DNA from: Celerinatantimonas diazotrophica
GTDB lineage: Bacteria > Pseudomonadota > Gammaproteobacteria > Enterobacterales > Celerinatantimonadaceae
Direction: 5' to 3'
Assembly (NCBI RefSeq): GCF_004339545.1
Contig: NZ_SMGD01000013.1
Coordinates: forward strand, 248,001 to 312,000
DNA length: 64,000 bases
Positions 29,406 through 38,572 of this stretch are shown here, one piece after another. A program made the translations under genes and the position numbers. The first letter of the stretch is position 1. Every line of letters begins with the position of its first letter. The notes below the pieces were generated by a model, which saw only the letters and a list, made by a program, of their open reading frames with translations, had not been told where the DNA came from and did not search any database.

Positions 29406-30140
29406 TTACAACCAGAGTTCGCTAACCGCAAGCTGTGGATCGAAGTGGTACTGCACCTGGGCTTGTAAAAGTTCAGCACTGGATAACGCATCACTTTGAG
29501 CATGATGTGCTCGATATGGAGGTAAACCATATCGAGCACGGCTATTCGCAAGGCGAATAGATAATCTTGGCCGCCCAGTCAAACGTAGCCAGAAGTCCCG
29601 CCACCCTTGACGACAGATTTTGTTTTCAATTGCCATTGTATCAATCATGGGAAACAACAATTCTTCATGAACCCGATGTTTAATTGCTTGATTTAAGAAA
29701 TTACGTTCAATCGCTAAATGATGTGCAACCACAACCCGACCAGCCATAAGTTCTAACAACATCGGCAGTACACTTAAAATATCAGGTTTATTTGCCACTC
29801 GCGATTGAGTGATCCCATGAACCACCACCGTTTCTTCAGGTAACTGTTGGTGAGGATTCACTATCCAATGACGTGCAGCAGGTAAAGTAATACGGGATAA
29901 TGTAAAGGGGACTATACCAATACTTAAAATCGAATCTCGTGCTGGATTTAAGCCAGTAGTTTCAAAATCAAGAGCAACAAAAGGTACCGATTCTAGCGGC
30001 GTTTCGGCACTCACGATCCCCTGCTGATAGTAACGTTTTATGGCAGGATGGTGAGAACGACGCGCTTGCTGAAGATAATAATCAGGCCAGTTTACCGGTT
30101 CTGGTTCAACAAGCATTTGTGATGTCGGAAGATAGAACAT
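29406..30140 (-). CDS. 3'-5' exonuclease (DnaQ/DEDDh family)
   Basis: 244 aa. ExoI motif VALDFETTGLNPARDSILSIG, ExoII region AHHLAIERNFLNQAI, and ExoIII HHAQSDALSSAELLQAQ with the His and Asp of the DEDDh class. It resembles the epsilon subunit of DNA polymerase III, but the gene starts 18 bp after a DUF294 protein gene; this exonuclease/DUF294 pairing recurs in gammaproteobacteria, so it is probably a dedicated nucleotide- or nucleic-acid-processing partner, not DnaQ itself. Co-transcribed with 30159-32060. Confidence 0.87.
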   Translation of the reverse strand: MFYLPTSQMLVEPEPVNWPDYYLQQARRSHHPAIKRYYQQGIVSAETPLESVPFVALDFETTGLNPARDSILSIGIVPFTLSRITLPAARHWIVNPHQQLPEETVVVHGITQSRVANKPDILSVLPMLLELMAGRVVVAHHLAIERNFLNQAIKHRVHEELLFPMIDTMAIENKICRQGWRDFWLRLTGRPRLSIRLANSRARYGLPPYRAHHAQSDALSSAELLQAQVQYHFDPQLAVSELWL

Positions 30141-30158
30141 GTTAAATCACCAAAACAC

Positions 30159-32060
30159 TTAACTGTGAACTTTCGTAGTTTGATATCTAAATTTCAGATA
30201 TTTTTGAGCATTACTGACAATCTGAAATGCATCTTTTAAATGGCGTTGTTCAAACGCTGATAGTGCTTCAGGCTCAATATTGTTATCAGGTTCTTGAGCT
30301 AATTCGATATCACTCGCCTGATGACGAATTCGAACCATTGAAATAAATTCCAAGGCATCACGTAAATCAGAAGCACGACCTTTCGGCAAAATATTAGCTT
30401 CATCAATAGCATTTAAGCGGTCAAATGAGTTTTGTTCGGTAATCCCCAGTGACAAAGCATGCACTCGAATAAGATCGACTAATGGGGCGCTTCCACGGCG
30501 TTTCAAATTAATTGAATTATTATGCTGGCCATTTTTTTCCATCACAAAATCTTTAAAAAACCCTAATGGTGGCGTGCGATTTAGAGCATTACGCGCCATA
30601 CAAGCTAAAAAGCTCGGGCTGCGGCGAGCTTGCCGCTGGATTTGGAGGCGCAGTTGATCGGCCCACTCAGTTTTCCCCCACACCCCATCTAAATCAAAAA
30701 AGATATTACTATCGAGCAATGAACGAGGCGTTGGATGGGCAATCCATTCACTAAAACATTGTTGCCAGTTCTTTAAACTCATACGCCACTGCGGATTGCT
30801 CGCCATAATATTGCCTTTACACAACGAATAACCACAGCGAGCCAGTCCCTGACAGACAAACTCAGCCAATTTGGCAAAATATTCGCCATGCACTTGTTCG
30901 TCATAACGATTATCAAGCACCAGAGCATTATCTTGATCCGTTACAATAAGCTGCTCATCTCGAGCCATTGACCCTAGTGCTAAAAAACAATATGGGATCG
31001 GCGGAGGCCCAAGCTCCATTTCAGCTAGTTCTAACAGACGCTGTTTAAAGCTGCGGCCAATCACCGCCATTGCGCTACCTATCATTCGCGAGTTGGCATC
31101 TTCGTTCACCATTCGGACAAAACAATCTTTCACGTCATCACTTAAAATAGCTAATTCATCAACGCTATTTTTAGCAAAGATACCACTGACGATGAAAAGG
31201 CTACTTTGCGACTCGTAGCGAATGATATCCATCATATCGATGATCCCAAGCGGCTTACGTTTTGATAACACTGGCAAATGTTGCAGGTTATAACGAAGCA
31301 TGGTCATCAACGCTTCAAAAACAAACTGCTGAGACTCGATAGTCACCAACTCTTTAGACATCACAAAACCAATTGGTGAATCAAGGTCGATCCCTTTAGC
31401 CAAAACGCGTATGCGGAGATCACTGTCAGTCACGATACCAACGATATTGTGCTCAGCTTGCGGCTGATAATCATAAATTTTATCCGCACCATCAACATGC
31501 TCAACTAGCACCGAGCTACAGACCGCTTCCGTCATCTTCTGCGCTGCTTCGCGAATAGTAGCATGCACATCAATCGTCACTAACGGCCGATTTAACAGCA
31601 TATTGACGCGCGAACTCATTAGATCATTACCATCATTCTGATTGGATACCACTTGACGCAGTCGGCGACGATCTTCAAGTTCAACAAAATCAGCAAACTG
31701 CTCAGATTGCTCACACAAGTCATAAAAAAGATGATCGGGAATCAGATACACTAGCGTATCTTCAATCGCTCGAGCGGGTAGACGAACCTTCTTGTTCATC
31801 AAAAGCCCCATTTGGCCAAATAGCTCTCCTTCGCCTAAGCGATTATAAAGCTCCCCATTACGCCGAAATATTTCAACTGAACCAGAACGAACCATATAGA
31901 GATCTGAGATTGGGTCGCCATAGAGGAAGATGTCACAATCTGCTCGGTAATAGCTAATGGATACCTGCGAAGCAACAAGTTCGAGTTGCTCTTCACTAAG
32001 CTTATCAAATGGCTCAAATTGGCGAATAAAGGCCAAGACCTCAAGCTGCTCTATTTCCAT
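30159..32060 (-). CDS. cNMP-binding / CBS / DUF294 nucleotidyltransferase-like protein
   Basis: 633 aa from ATG 32058-32060, chosen because GGAG lies 8 bases upstream; the frame opens 19 codons earlier without one. Order of domains: cyclic-nucleotide-binding-like (about 12-130, YGDPISDLYMVRSGSVEIF), a CBS pair (about 150-290), DUF294 nucleotidyltransferase domain with FLALGSMARDEQLIVTDQDNALV (GS...D-x-D), and DUF294 C-terminal substrate-binding domain. Soluble signal-transduction protein that probably senses a nucleotide and modifies an unknown partner. Sandwiched between the BCCT transporter gene (61 bp) and the exonuclease (18 bp), likely one operon. Confidence 0.88.
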   Translation of the reverse strand: MEIEQLEVLAFIRQFEPFDKLSEEQLELVASQVSISYYRADCDIFLYGDPISDLYMVRSGSVEIFRRNGELYNRLGEGELFGQMGLLMNKKVRLPARAIEDTLVYLIPDHLFYDLCEQSEQFADFVELEDRRRLRQVVSNQNDGNDLMSSRVNMLLNRPLVTIDVHATIREAAQKMTEAVCSSVLVEHVDGADKIYDYQPQAEHNIVGIVTDSDLRIRVLAKGIDLDSPIGFVMSKELVTIESQQFVFEALMTMLRYNLQHLPVLSKRKPLGIIDMMDIIRYESQSSLFIVSGIFAKNSVDELAILSDDVKDCFVRMVNEDANSRMIGSAMAVIGRSFKQRLLELAEMELGPPPIPYCFLALGSMARDEQLIVTDQDNALVLDNRYDEQVHGEYFAKLAEFVCQGLARCGYSLCKGNIMASNPQWRMSLKNWQQCFSEWIAHPTPRSLLDSNIFFDLDGVWGKTEWADQLRLQIQRQARRSPSFLACMARNALNRTPPLGFFKDFVMEKNGQHNNSINLKRRGSAPLVDLIRVHALSLGITEQNSFDRLNAIDEANILPKGRASDLRDALEFISMVRIRHQASDIELAQEPDNNIEPEALSAFEQRHLKDAFQIVSNAQKYLKFRYQTTKVHS

Positions 32061-32120
32061 CAAATGCTCCAGAATGCTAATAGCAAATCGGGGCTTGTTA
32101 GCCCCGATTAAATTCAAACA

Positions 32121-33782
32121 TTATTTTTTCTTAACTTTTTTCGGCCTCGGTTCATCCATCAACCCTTTAACAAGAGCCACACAAGAGGCCAAAAGGACAA
32201 TCGTAAATGGGAAACCAGTCGAAACGGCCATGGCCTGCAAGGCAACTAACCCCCCACCTAAAACCAGGGAGATTGCAACTAAGCCCTCAAATGTACACCA
32301 AAATACGCGTTGTGGTTTGGGAGCTTCAACTTTACCGCCAGCTGAAATCGTATCAATCACTAACGAGCCTGAGTCAGATGATGTAACAAAAAACACAATC
32401 ACTAGAATAATACCAATAAATGAAGTGATTGAAGATAATGGCATATGCTTCAGCATCACAAATAATTTCAGCGGTAGGTCAGCATTGGCAACGGCTTTAT
32501 AACCCTCGTTAACATACTGGTAAATCGCTGCATCCCCAAAAGCTGTCATCCAAGCCACACAGGCCAGTGAAGGGATCAGCAAAACACAGGTGATAAATTC
32601 ACGTACAGTTCGCCCACGTGAAACACGTGCAATAAACATCCCAACAAATGGCGACCATGAAATCCACCATGCCCAATAAAATGCAGTCCAGCCCTGTTCA
32701 AAGTTACTATCTGTACGCCCAAATGGATTCGCTAAAGCAGGAAAATGCTGAACATAACCAACAATGTTGTCAAAAAAGCCTGTGACAATCATCATTGTGG
32801 GTCCAACAAAGATCACAAACAACAGCAGCAATAATGCCAATATCATGTTAATTTCAGACAAGCGACGCACTCCGGCATCTAGGCCTGCCAATACCGAAGT
32901 CGTAGCTGCTGCAGTGATTAAAAAGATCAAAATAATCTGAGTGGTATCGCCTAATGGGATCCCAAACAAAAAATGTAAACCTGCGGCAGCCTGAGAGGAA
33001 CCAAGGCCTAACGAGGTTGCCAGTCCGAACAAAGTCGCCACAATCGCCAAAATATCAACGATATGACCTGGCCACCCCCAGACACGTTCACCCAATAGTG
33101 GGTAAAAAATTGAACGCATCGTCAATGGGAGCCCTTTATTAAAGGCAAAAATCGCCAACCCTAACGCTATCACGGCATAAATTGCCCATGGGTGTAATGC
33201 CCAGTGAAAGATCGTTGCGGCCATCCCCAACTGTTCTGCTAAGGCAGTATTTCCAGCCGCTCCTCCCAAGGGAGCCCAGTCAGTCCGCATGCCACTGGCA
33301 TCAAACTTGACCCCACCTAATGCAGCCGAGAAATGACTTAACGGCTCAGAGACACCGTAGAACATCAAGCCAATCCCCATACCTGCGGCAAATAGCATGG
33401 CAAACCAGCTTAAATAACTGAAGTCAGGTTTCGCTTCAGTTCCGCCAATGCGAACCCGACCCAATGGAGAAACAACAATAGCAAGACAAACCAGCACAAA
33501 AATATTGCCAGATAACAAAAAGAACCAATCTAAGCTTGAAGTTAACCAGTTTCGCAAATCGCTAAACATCGGAGCGACTTGGTTTTGAAAAGCCAGGGTT
33601 AACACGACAAACGCAACAATTGCCAATCCAGCAATCATGAAAACACGGTTATGGATATCAAATCCAAAAGGCCCTATCTGCAGGGCTACGTTATCTTGAC
33701 CGACCTGATAATCGGTATCAATCGGATTCACCTCACCATCTGGTAAAATGACATCCATTTCTTCATTTTTCTTTTCGCTCAC
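32121..33782 (-). CDS. BCCT family transporter (glycine betaine/choline/carnitine type)
   Basis: 553 aa if translation starts at GTG 33780-33782 (VSEKKNEE), which has GGAG 7 bases upstream; the frame is open 43 codons further upstream without support. Twelve hydrophobic helices with BCCT hallmarks: GMGIGLMFYGVSEPLSHF, the Trp-rich FYWAWWISWSPFVGMFIARVSRGRTVREF, and GLATSLGLGSSQ. Acts as Na+- or H+-coupled importer of betaines, for osmoprotection or catabolism. Genes of betaine catabolism or choline oxidation are not nearby. Basic C-terminus PRPKKVKKK is of the kind seen in osmosensing members. Confidence 0.92.
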   Translation of the reverse strand: MSEKKNEEMDVILPDGEVNPIDTDYQVGQDNVALQIGPFGFDIHNRVFMIAGLAIVAFVVLTLAFQNQVAPMFSDLRNWLTSSLDWFFLLSGNIFVLVCLAIVVSPLGRVRIGGTEAKPDFSYLSWFAMLFAAGMGIGLMFYGVSEPLSHFSAALGGVKFDASGMRTDWAPLGGAAGNTALAEQLGMAATIFHWALHPWAIYAVIALGLAIFAFNKGLPLTMRSIFYPLLGERVWGWPGHIVDILAIVATLFGLATSLGLGSSQAAAGLHFLFGIPLGDTTQIILIFLITAAATTSVLAGLDAGVRRLSEINMILALLLLLFVIFVGPTMMIVTGFFDNIVGYVQHFPALANPFGRTDSNFEQGWTAFYWAWWISWSPFVGMFIARVSRGRTVREFITCVLLIPSLACVAWMTAFGDAAIYQYVNEGYKAVANADLPLKLFVMLKHMPLSSITSFIGIILVIVFFVTSSDSGSLVIDTISAGGKVEAPKPQRVFWCTFEGLVAISLVLGGGLVALQAMAVSTGFPFTIVLLASCVALVKGLMDEPRPKKVKKK

Positions 33783-34097
33783 ACACTTTCTCCTATTCCT
33801 ATGAAAGTTTTGCTTCGCTAAAGGCTTATGTTTAATAAACTCAGCAAAAAACTTTACCAATGACCCAACTTTAAAGTTCTCAAGCCTTACAAGCCTTAAA
33901 GAAAGAAACACAATTTATAAAATCCCGGTATTCTAAAGATTCATAAATATATTTCAACCAGAGGACCCATCCCCCTAACTAAATGAGACTAACATGTTAT
34001 TATATACGCAGCATCTAGCAGATACGCTAAAATACATAGAAAAAGTATAGGCAAACCTACATGTATTGCTGAATTTTTAACAAGAGATAGACCCAAT
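33783..34097. other. Divergent control region between BCCT and HTH genes
   Basis: 315 bp, AT-rich. It holds the BCCT ribosome binding site (33790-33793) and presumably promoters of both genes. No clear operator or further gene. Confidence 0.4.
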
Positions 34098-34427
34098 ATG
34101 GATTTCCGAGCTTGGCGTATTTACCGTGGATATACAAAGCGACAATTAGCACACCTCTGTAAAGTTTCAACTCGATGCATCCGGAACATCGAAAAAGAAC
34201 AAAAAGCAAGCGCAGATCTAACCACTAAACTCTATTCAATTCTGTCTATTCCTCCTGATTCTCCCTATCCACCAGCGTTTCGCAATGAACAAAAACGGCA
34301 AAATGATGTCACTAAAATAAATGAAATAGGTCATTGGTTTAGGCGCATTGCCTATCTTATGATCGTAATACTGCTCATCTTTTTATTTAAAAATTGGTTT
34401 ATTACGTTCATTAATCTATTTAAGTAA
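34098..34427 (+). CDS. Small membrane-anchored XRE-type HTH protein
   Basis: 109 aa. Residues about 4-50 form a Cro/C1-type helix-turn-helix (WRIYRGYTKRQLAHLCKVSTRCIRNIEKEQKAS). A charged linker leads to one hydrophobic helix at about 85-105 (IAYLMIVILLIFLF) and a short tail. A DNA-binding head on a C-terminal membrane anchor is unusual for a protein of this size. Target unknown; it faces the BCCT gene divergently and precedes a small membrane protein gene on the other strand. Confidence 0.7.
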   Translation: MDFRAWRIYRGYTKRQLAHLCKVSTRCIRNIEKEQKASADLTTKLYSILSIPPDSPYPPAFRNEQKRQNDVTKINEIGHWFRRIAYLMIVILLIFLFKNWFITFINLFK

Positions 34428-34643
34428 ATCGTTTAACTATCCATCATTATTTTAATAATTACCTCAACTCCCAGTATTGAACCTCTCTAGCTGGAGATAA
34501 TATTTACATTTCTTATGCTTGATAAACCGTTAGCTCTACCGGCCAACACACGCTGGCAATATACAATTCAAAATTAAGGGCCTAAACAGGGGAGCAAAAC
34601 TGATGCACGTTATAAAATTTGTTCTGAAGGATGATTTCTCAAT

Positions 34644-34674
34644 CAATGGTTTTGATAGGTCACCAAAACCATTG
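34644..34674. repeat. 11-bp inverted repeat between convergent genes
   Basis: CAATGGTTTTG / CAAAACCATTG with 9-nt loop, between the HTH gene and the convergent membrane protein gene. Possible terminator without a proper T run. The remaining 34428-34719 shows nothing recognised. Confidence 0.45.
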
Positions 34675-34719
34675 CTTTGAATTAAACAAAACCACCTATC
34701 GTCTTGCTTAAATAATGTA

Positions 34720-35085
34720 CTAAGTAAACAATCCCACGTAATAACTACCCAATGCGCCGATAACCATCAACATTAAGATAAATATATTATAATAATGGTA
34801 ATCATTTTTCCGGCGATTGCGTTTTATTCGTAACAACACCTCAACAATGGTGATCCCAAAACATAGCCAAAGCGAACGGATAAACCATGGTAGATAGGCT
34901 GCATCCCAATGCTGTCGAGTTGCAATCCCCTTATAATCAAGATAACCATAATTAACTTGTGGACGTGCATAGTGAAACACAATCAATGCGACTAAAAATA
35001 GTACCCAACACAGGACCGATAATGCTCCTAATAACCGTTGAAAGCGATCGGGGCCTTTACGGCGATTAACAAAAGTTCTTTTCAT
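34720..35085 (-). CDS. Hypothetical membrane protein with three TM segments
   Basis: 121 aa, not recognised by name. A basic N-terminus (MKRTFVNRRKGPDRFQRLLG) is followed by hydrophobic helices at about 21-43, 68-84 and 98-118; the loop between the first two (ARPQVNYGYLDYKGIATRQHW) is polar. Start ATG has AAGGAGCTCC 5 bases upstream. Similar small proteins occur in marine gammaproteobacteria. It is divergent from asnS. Confidence 0.65.
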   Translation of the reverse strand: MKRTFVNRRKGPDRFQRLLGALSVLCWVLFLVALIVFHYARPQVNYGYLDYKGIATRQHWDAAYLPWFIRSLWLCFGITIVEVLLRIKRNRRKNDYHYYNIFILMLMVIGALGSYYVGLFT

Positions 35086-35272
35086 TGGAGCTCCTTTTTA
35101 GAATTCAAAGAATTCACCTATCCTTCCAATATCTACTGAGTCTAGATATCAATGATCGATCTGGACAAAGCAATCATCTATATAGACCAATTTTTTCTTG
35201 AGTCTTGTATCCTGACGAGTAACATAGCAGATTCGAATTATTTGACCATTTATAACGGAGTATTTTGCTGCT

Positions 35273-36673
35273 ATGACGCACACTTCAGTGGCCGACCTCC
35301 TCGCAGGCAAACATCAGGTTGGCGAGCAGGTAACTGTCAAGGGCTGGATTCGCACTCGGCGCGATTCTAAAGCGGGAATTTCATTTTTAGCTGTTCACGA
35401 TGGCTCATGCTTTAATCCCATCCAAGCAGTTGTGCCTAATAAGCTTAATAATTATGACAATGAAATCCTGCGTTTGACTGCAGGCTGCTCCGTTGCGATC
35501 ACTGGTAATTTGGTTGAATCACAGGGCAAAGGGCAATCTTTTGAGATTCAAGCTGATGAAGTAACAGTGATTGGCTGGGTTGAGAATCCAGATAGCTATC
35601 CAATGGCAGCCAAACGCCATAGTATTGAGTACCTCCGTGAATATGCGCATTTACGTCCGCGCACCAATGTGATCGGAGCAATTACTCGTGTTCGTAACTG
35701 CTTATCCCAAGCACTACATCGTTTTTTCCACGAACAAGGCTTCTACTGGATCAGCACACCTATTATTACCGCTAGTGACTGTGAAGGCGCCGGCGAAATG
35801 TTCCGTGTTAGTACGCTGGATTTTGCTAACTTGCCACGGACTGAAAATGGCGCAGTAGACTTTAGTGATGATTTCTTCGGCAAAGAAGCATTTCTAACTG
35901 TTTCTGGCCAGCTAAATGTCGAGACTTATGCTTGCGCATTGAGCAAGGTTTATACCTTTGGTCCAACATTCCGTGCGGAAAATTCAAATACCAGCCGCCA
36001 TTTAGCCGAATTTTGGATGGTTGAACCCGAGATCGCTTTTGCCAATCTGGACGATGCTGCAGAACTAGCTGAAAAAATGCTGAAATATGTATTTAAAGCT
36101 GTTTTAGATGAACGTCGTGATGATATGGAGTTCTTTGCTCAACGTATTCAAAAAGATGCCATTACTCGCTTAGAGAGCTTTATTAGTCAAGATTTTGCAC
36201 AGGTTGACTACACAGATGCTATCGATATCTTAATTCAATCAGGTCGCAAATTTGAATACCCAGTGCAATGGGGGATTGACATGTCTTCTGAACATGAACG
36301 GTATCTGGCAGAAGAACACTTTAAATCACCAGTAGTGGTTAAAAACTATCCAAAAGATATTAAAGCATTCTACATGCGTATGAATGAAGATGGTAACACG
36401 GTTGCCGCAATGGATGTTTTAGCACCAGGCATTGGCGAAATTATTGGGGGAAGCCAGCGTGAAGAGCGCTTAGATGTGCTCGATGCTCGCCTTAGCGAAA
36501 TGAACCTTAATCAGGAAGATTACAGCTGGTACCGCGATCTACGTCGTTATGGCACTGTGCCTCATTCAGGCTTTGGGCTGGGATTTGACCGGTTAGTAAC
36601 TTACGTCACTGGCATGCAAAACATTCGTGACGTCATTCCATTCCCTCGCGCACCACGCTTGGCTGATTACTAA
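35273..36673 (+). CDS. asnS: Asparaginyl-tRNA synthetase
   Basis: 466 aa, the same length as E. coli AsnRS, and near-identical motif order. N-terminal OB anticodon-binding domain ([18 protein letters not shown]), class II motif 2 [21 protein letters not shown], and motif 3 [15 protein letters not shown] at the C-terminus. Charges tRNA(Asn). Monocistronic, with a 14-bp hairpin after the stop. Confidence 0.98.
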   Translation: MTHTSVADLLAGKHQVGEQVTVKGWIRTRRDSKAGISFLAVHDGSCFNPIQAVVPNKLNNYDNEILRLTAGCSVAITGNLVESQGKGQSFEIQADEVTVIGWVENPDSYPMAAKRHSIEYLREYAHLRPRTNVIGAITRVRNCLSQALHRFFHEQGFYWISTPIITASDCEGAGEMFRVSTLDFANLPRTENGAVDFSDDFFGKEAFLTVSGQLNVETYACALSKVYTFGPTFRAENSNTSRHLAEFWMVEPEIAFANLDDAAELAEKMLKYVFKAVLDERRDDMEFFAQRIQKDAITRLESFISQDFAQVDYTDAIDILIQSGRKFEYPVQWGIDMSSEHERYLAEEHFKSPVVVKNYPKDIKAFYMRMNEDGNTVAAMDVLAPGIGEIIGGSQREERLDVLDARLSEMNLNQEDYSWYRDLRRYGTVPHSGFGLGFDRLVTYVTGMQNIRDVIPFPRAPRLADY

Positions 36674-36686
36674 CAGCAAGAAGATC

Positions 36687-36718
36687 ATTGTTTAGCAGGA
36701 CTTATCCTGCTAAACAAT
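36687..36718 (+). terminator. Hairpin downstream of asnS
   Basis: Perfect 14-bp stem ATTGTTTAGCAGGA / TCCTGCTAAACAAT with loop CTTA, 13 bp after the stop. No long T tract. Confidence 0.65.
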
Positions 36719-36833
36719 TAACTAATACTAAGTTAATTTCTATACCGCTCCCTGTCTCATCACCTAGAATCCGTCTCAATACACACATCGGCTATTTTCC
36801 TACTAGATACTTCTAGAGCAGCAATATCAAACA

Positions 36834-37010
36834 TCACTTCGTATGCGCGACACCATCACTTGTCGGTGCATATGACAACGGAACGAGCACAAATAGCGTG
36901 GGGATCTGGATGCACGACCGGCCACTCACATAGGTATGAGTCAAACACGACCTTGGTGAGAAGAGCAAACGAATCATCTCTCGCCGGTCATCACAACACA
37001 TCCGAGAGAT
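36834..37010. other. Unexplained stretch with serial hairpins and a 55-codon open frame
   Basis: Part of a 416-bp gap between asnS and ydjA, visibly richer in G+C than the neighbouring spacers. Three inverted repeats follow each other: TTGTC/GACAA (36860-36878), ACTCA/TGAGT (36924-36941) and ATCTCTCG/CGAGAGAT (36976-37010). The minus strand is open for 55 codons (36834-37001, start MCCDDRREM) and the plus strand is also open through most of it. No family recognised. Could be a repeat element, a small RNA or a gene remnant. Confidence 0.3.
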
Positions 37011-37089
37011 AGTGTAGCAACAGCAAAATCATGAAGTTTGAGAACACATCATCATGCTAATCACTTCGCAGCGCGAAGCCAAACAACTG

Positions 37090-37632
37090 CTAAACCAAAC
37101 TTGTGACGAAATCGCTAATTGTATATGCTTTTTTCTGAATTGGTTTAGCGGCCGGGGTCCCTAGATATAAAAATCCGACAATCTGTTCTTTGTCACTCAA
37201 ACCTAGTTTTTCTTTGACCAATGGATCGTAACTTACTCCTCCACTGCGCCAAATGCCGTTAAATCCTTGCGCAAGTGCAGCCATCTGCATCGCATGAACC
37301 GCACAACCAGCTGATAATAACTGTTCAGTTTCAGGGACTTTGGGATGTTCGGTGCAACTTGCGATCGCAACAATAATCATTGGCGCTCGATATGCCATCT
37401 GTTTGGCTTTATCCACATTACCACCAGTGGCTTGTGTTGCTTCAACAAATATTTCAGTCAGTTTATCCAGACCTTCACCTTGGATTTCGATAAATCGCCA
37501 TGGACGTAAATCACCATGATCTGGCGCTTTAAGGCCTGCTAGGTAGATATTTTCTAACACTTTACCAGCCGGCGCGGGATCTGAAAGTTTTGCACAGGAA
37601 TGGCGATTTAATAACAGCTCTAAACTATCCAT
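37090..37632 (-). CDS. ydjA: Nitroreductase family protein YdjA
   Basis: 180-aa FMN-dependent nitroreductase fold, minimal-size YdjA type. N-terminal LELLLNRHSCAKL with the FMN phosphate-binding Arg/His/Ser, PDHGDLRPWRFIEI, SAGCAVHAMQMAALAQGFNGIWRSG, and VGFLYLGTP all match YdjA. Physiological substrate unknown. Its neighbourhood with sppA and ansA is the same as in enterobacteria, which supports the name. Confidence 0.92.
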   Translation of the reverse strand: MDSLELLLNRHSCAKLSDPAPAGKVLENIYLAGLKAPDHGDLRPWRFIEIQGEGLDKLTEIFVEATQATGGNVDKAKQMAYRAPMIIVAIASCTEHPKVPETEQLLSAGCAVHAMQMAALAQGFNGIWRSGGVSYDPLVKEKLGLSDKEQIVGFLYLGTPAAKPIQKKAYTISDFVTSLV

Positions 37633-37734
37633 TTTTTGTTCCTTAATATATGATTCATTCTTCTATTTTGCTTGACTGTCAGATTAAAAAAAAACACACT
37701 TTTATCCGAACAATCAAACCCGCAGGCTGACAAT

Positions 37735-37881
37735 ATGGCTAACTCCAAATCACTGCCCTCATCTAAGCCTATACTACCAGCGCAAAAATCAATCGTTGAG
37801 TTAGTTGAACGTTATCCAACTCAAACCATCCGAGTCCTCAAAGCCTGGCTCAAACAACCCAATGAAAAGCCACGTCGTTAA
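37735..37881 (+). CDS. Small basic protein (48 aa), unknown
   Basis: Starts MANSKSLPSS at an ATG with AGG 9 bases upstream; the frame is open from a TTG at 37672 with no ribosome binding site. The Ser/Pro/Lys-rich N-terminus is followed by a compact helix SIVELVERYPTQTIRVLKAWL and a basic end KPRR. That helix loosely resembles the C-terminal FliG-binding tail of the flagellar M-ring protein FliF; this may be chance. It lies 36 bp before yfcE and may share its transcript. Confidence 0.5.
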   Translation: MANSKSLPSSKPILPAQKSIVELVERYPTQTIRVLKAWLKQPNEKPRR

Positions 37882-37917
37882 AATCCTATTACCTATTCAG
37901 TCACAAGGAAATGGAAC

Positions 37918-38508
37918 ATGAAGTTACTCATCGGTTCAGATATTCATGGTGATCGCCAGGCAACCGAACGCCTGATCAGTGCTTATCACCATCACCATTG
38001 CGATTATCTCATTTGCCTGGGGGATCTACTCAATCACGGACCTCGCAATAAAATCCCGAAGCATTATGATCCACAAGCCGTTGCAGAACTGCTCAACGAG
38101 TATTGTGATGAACTGCTAGTCGTTCGCGGTAACTGTGACAGTGAAGTCGACCAAATGCTCTGCAAATTTCCGATGCTTAGCGATTATCAACAATTGCTAA
38201 CCGCTCAGCGCCGCATTTTTTTAACTCATGGCCATATTTATCGTCCAAATAACCTGCCCCTGTTAAAATCAGGCGATCTATTTGTAAGTGGTCACACCCA
38301 CATCCCCGTCGCCAATTGTGGCGATGATGGAATATATCGGCTCAATCCCGGCTCCGTTGCGATTGCTCGCGATGACTGGCCTGAAAGCTATGCCTTACTA
38401 GATGAGCAACGAATGCAGGTCTGCCATCTTATTGAGCATCAACTATTAATAGAGTGCGTATTCGCCGATAAACATAAAAAAACAGTGAAAGCACGAACAG
38501 ACAATTGA
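37918..38508 (+). CDS. yfcE: Phosphodiesterase YfcE
   Basis: 196-aa calcineurin-like metallophosphodiesterase active on model phosphodiesters. Metal ligands in family order: SDIHGD (Asp8, His10), GDLLNHGPRN, VRGNCDSEVDQ, THGH, and SGHTHIP. LNPGSVAIAR closes the active site. AAGGAAA precedes the ATG. E. coli YfcE is 184 aa; the extra C-terminal dozen residues are basic. Confidence 0.94.
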   Translation: MKLLIGSDIHGDRQATERLISAYHHHHCDYLICLGDLLNHGPRNKIPKHYDPQAVAELLNEYCDELLVVRGNCDSEVDQMLCKFPMLSDYQQLLTAQRRIFLTHGHIYRPNNLPLLKSGDLFVSGHTHIPVANCGDDGIYRLNPGSVAIARDDWPESYALLDEQRMQVCHLIEHQLLIECVFADKHKKTVKARTDN

Positions 38509-38572
38509 GCATTCTCTCTGTCACAGGTATGTTAAACTTATACTTTTATTAACTTATAGCGTAGCGGTCTCT

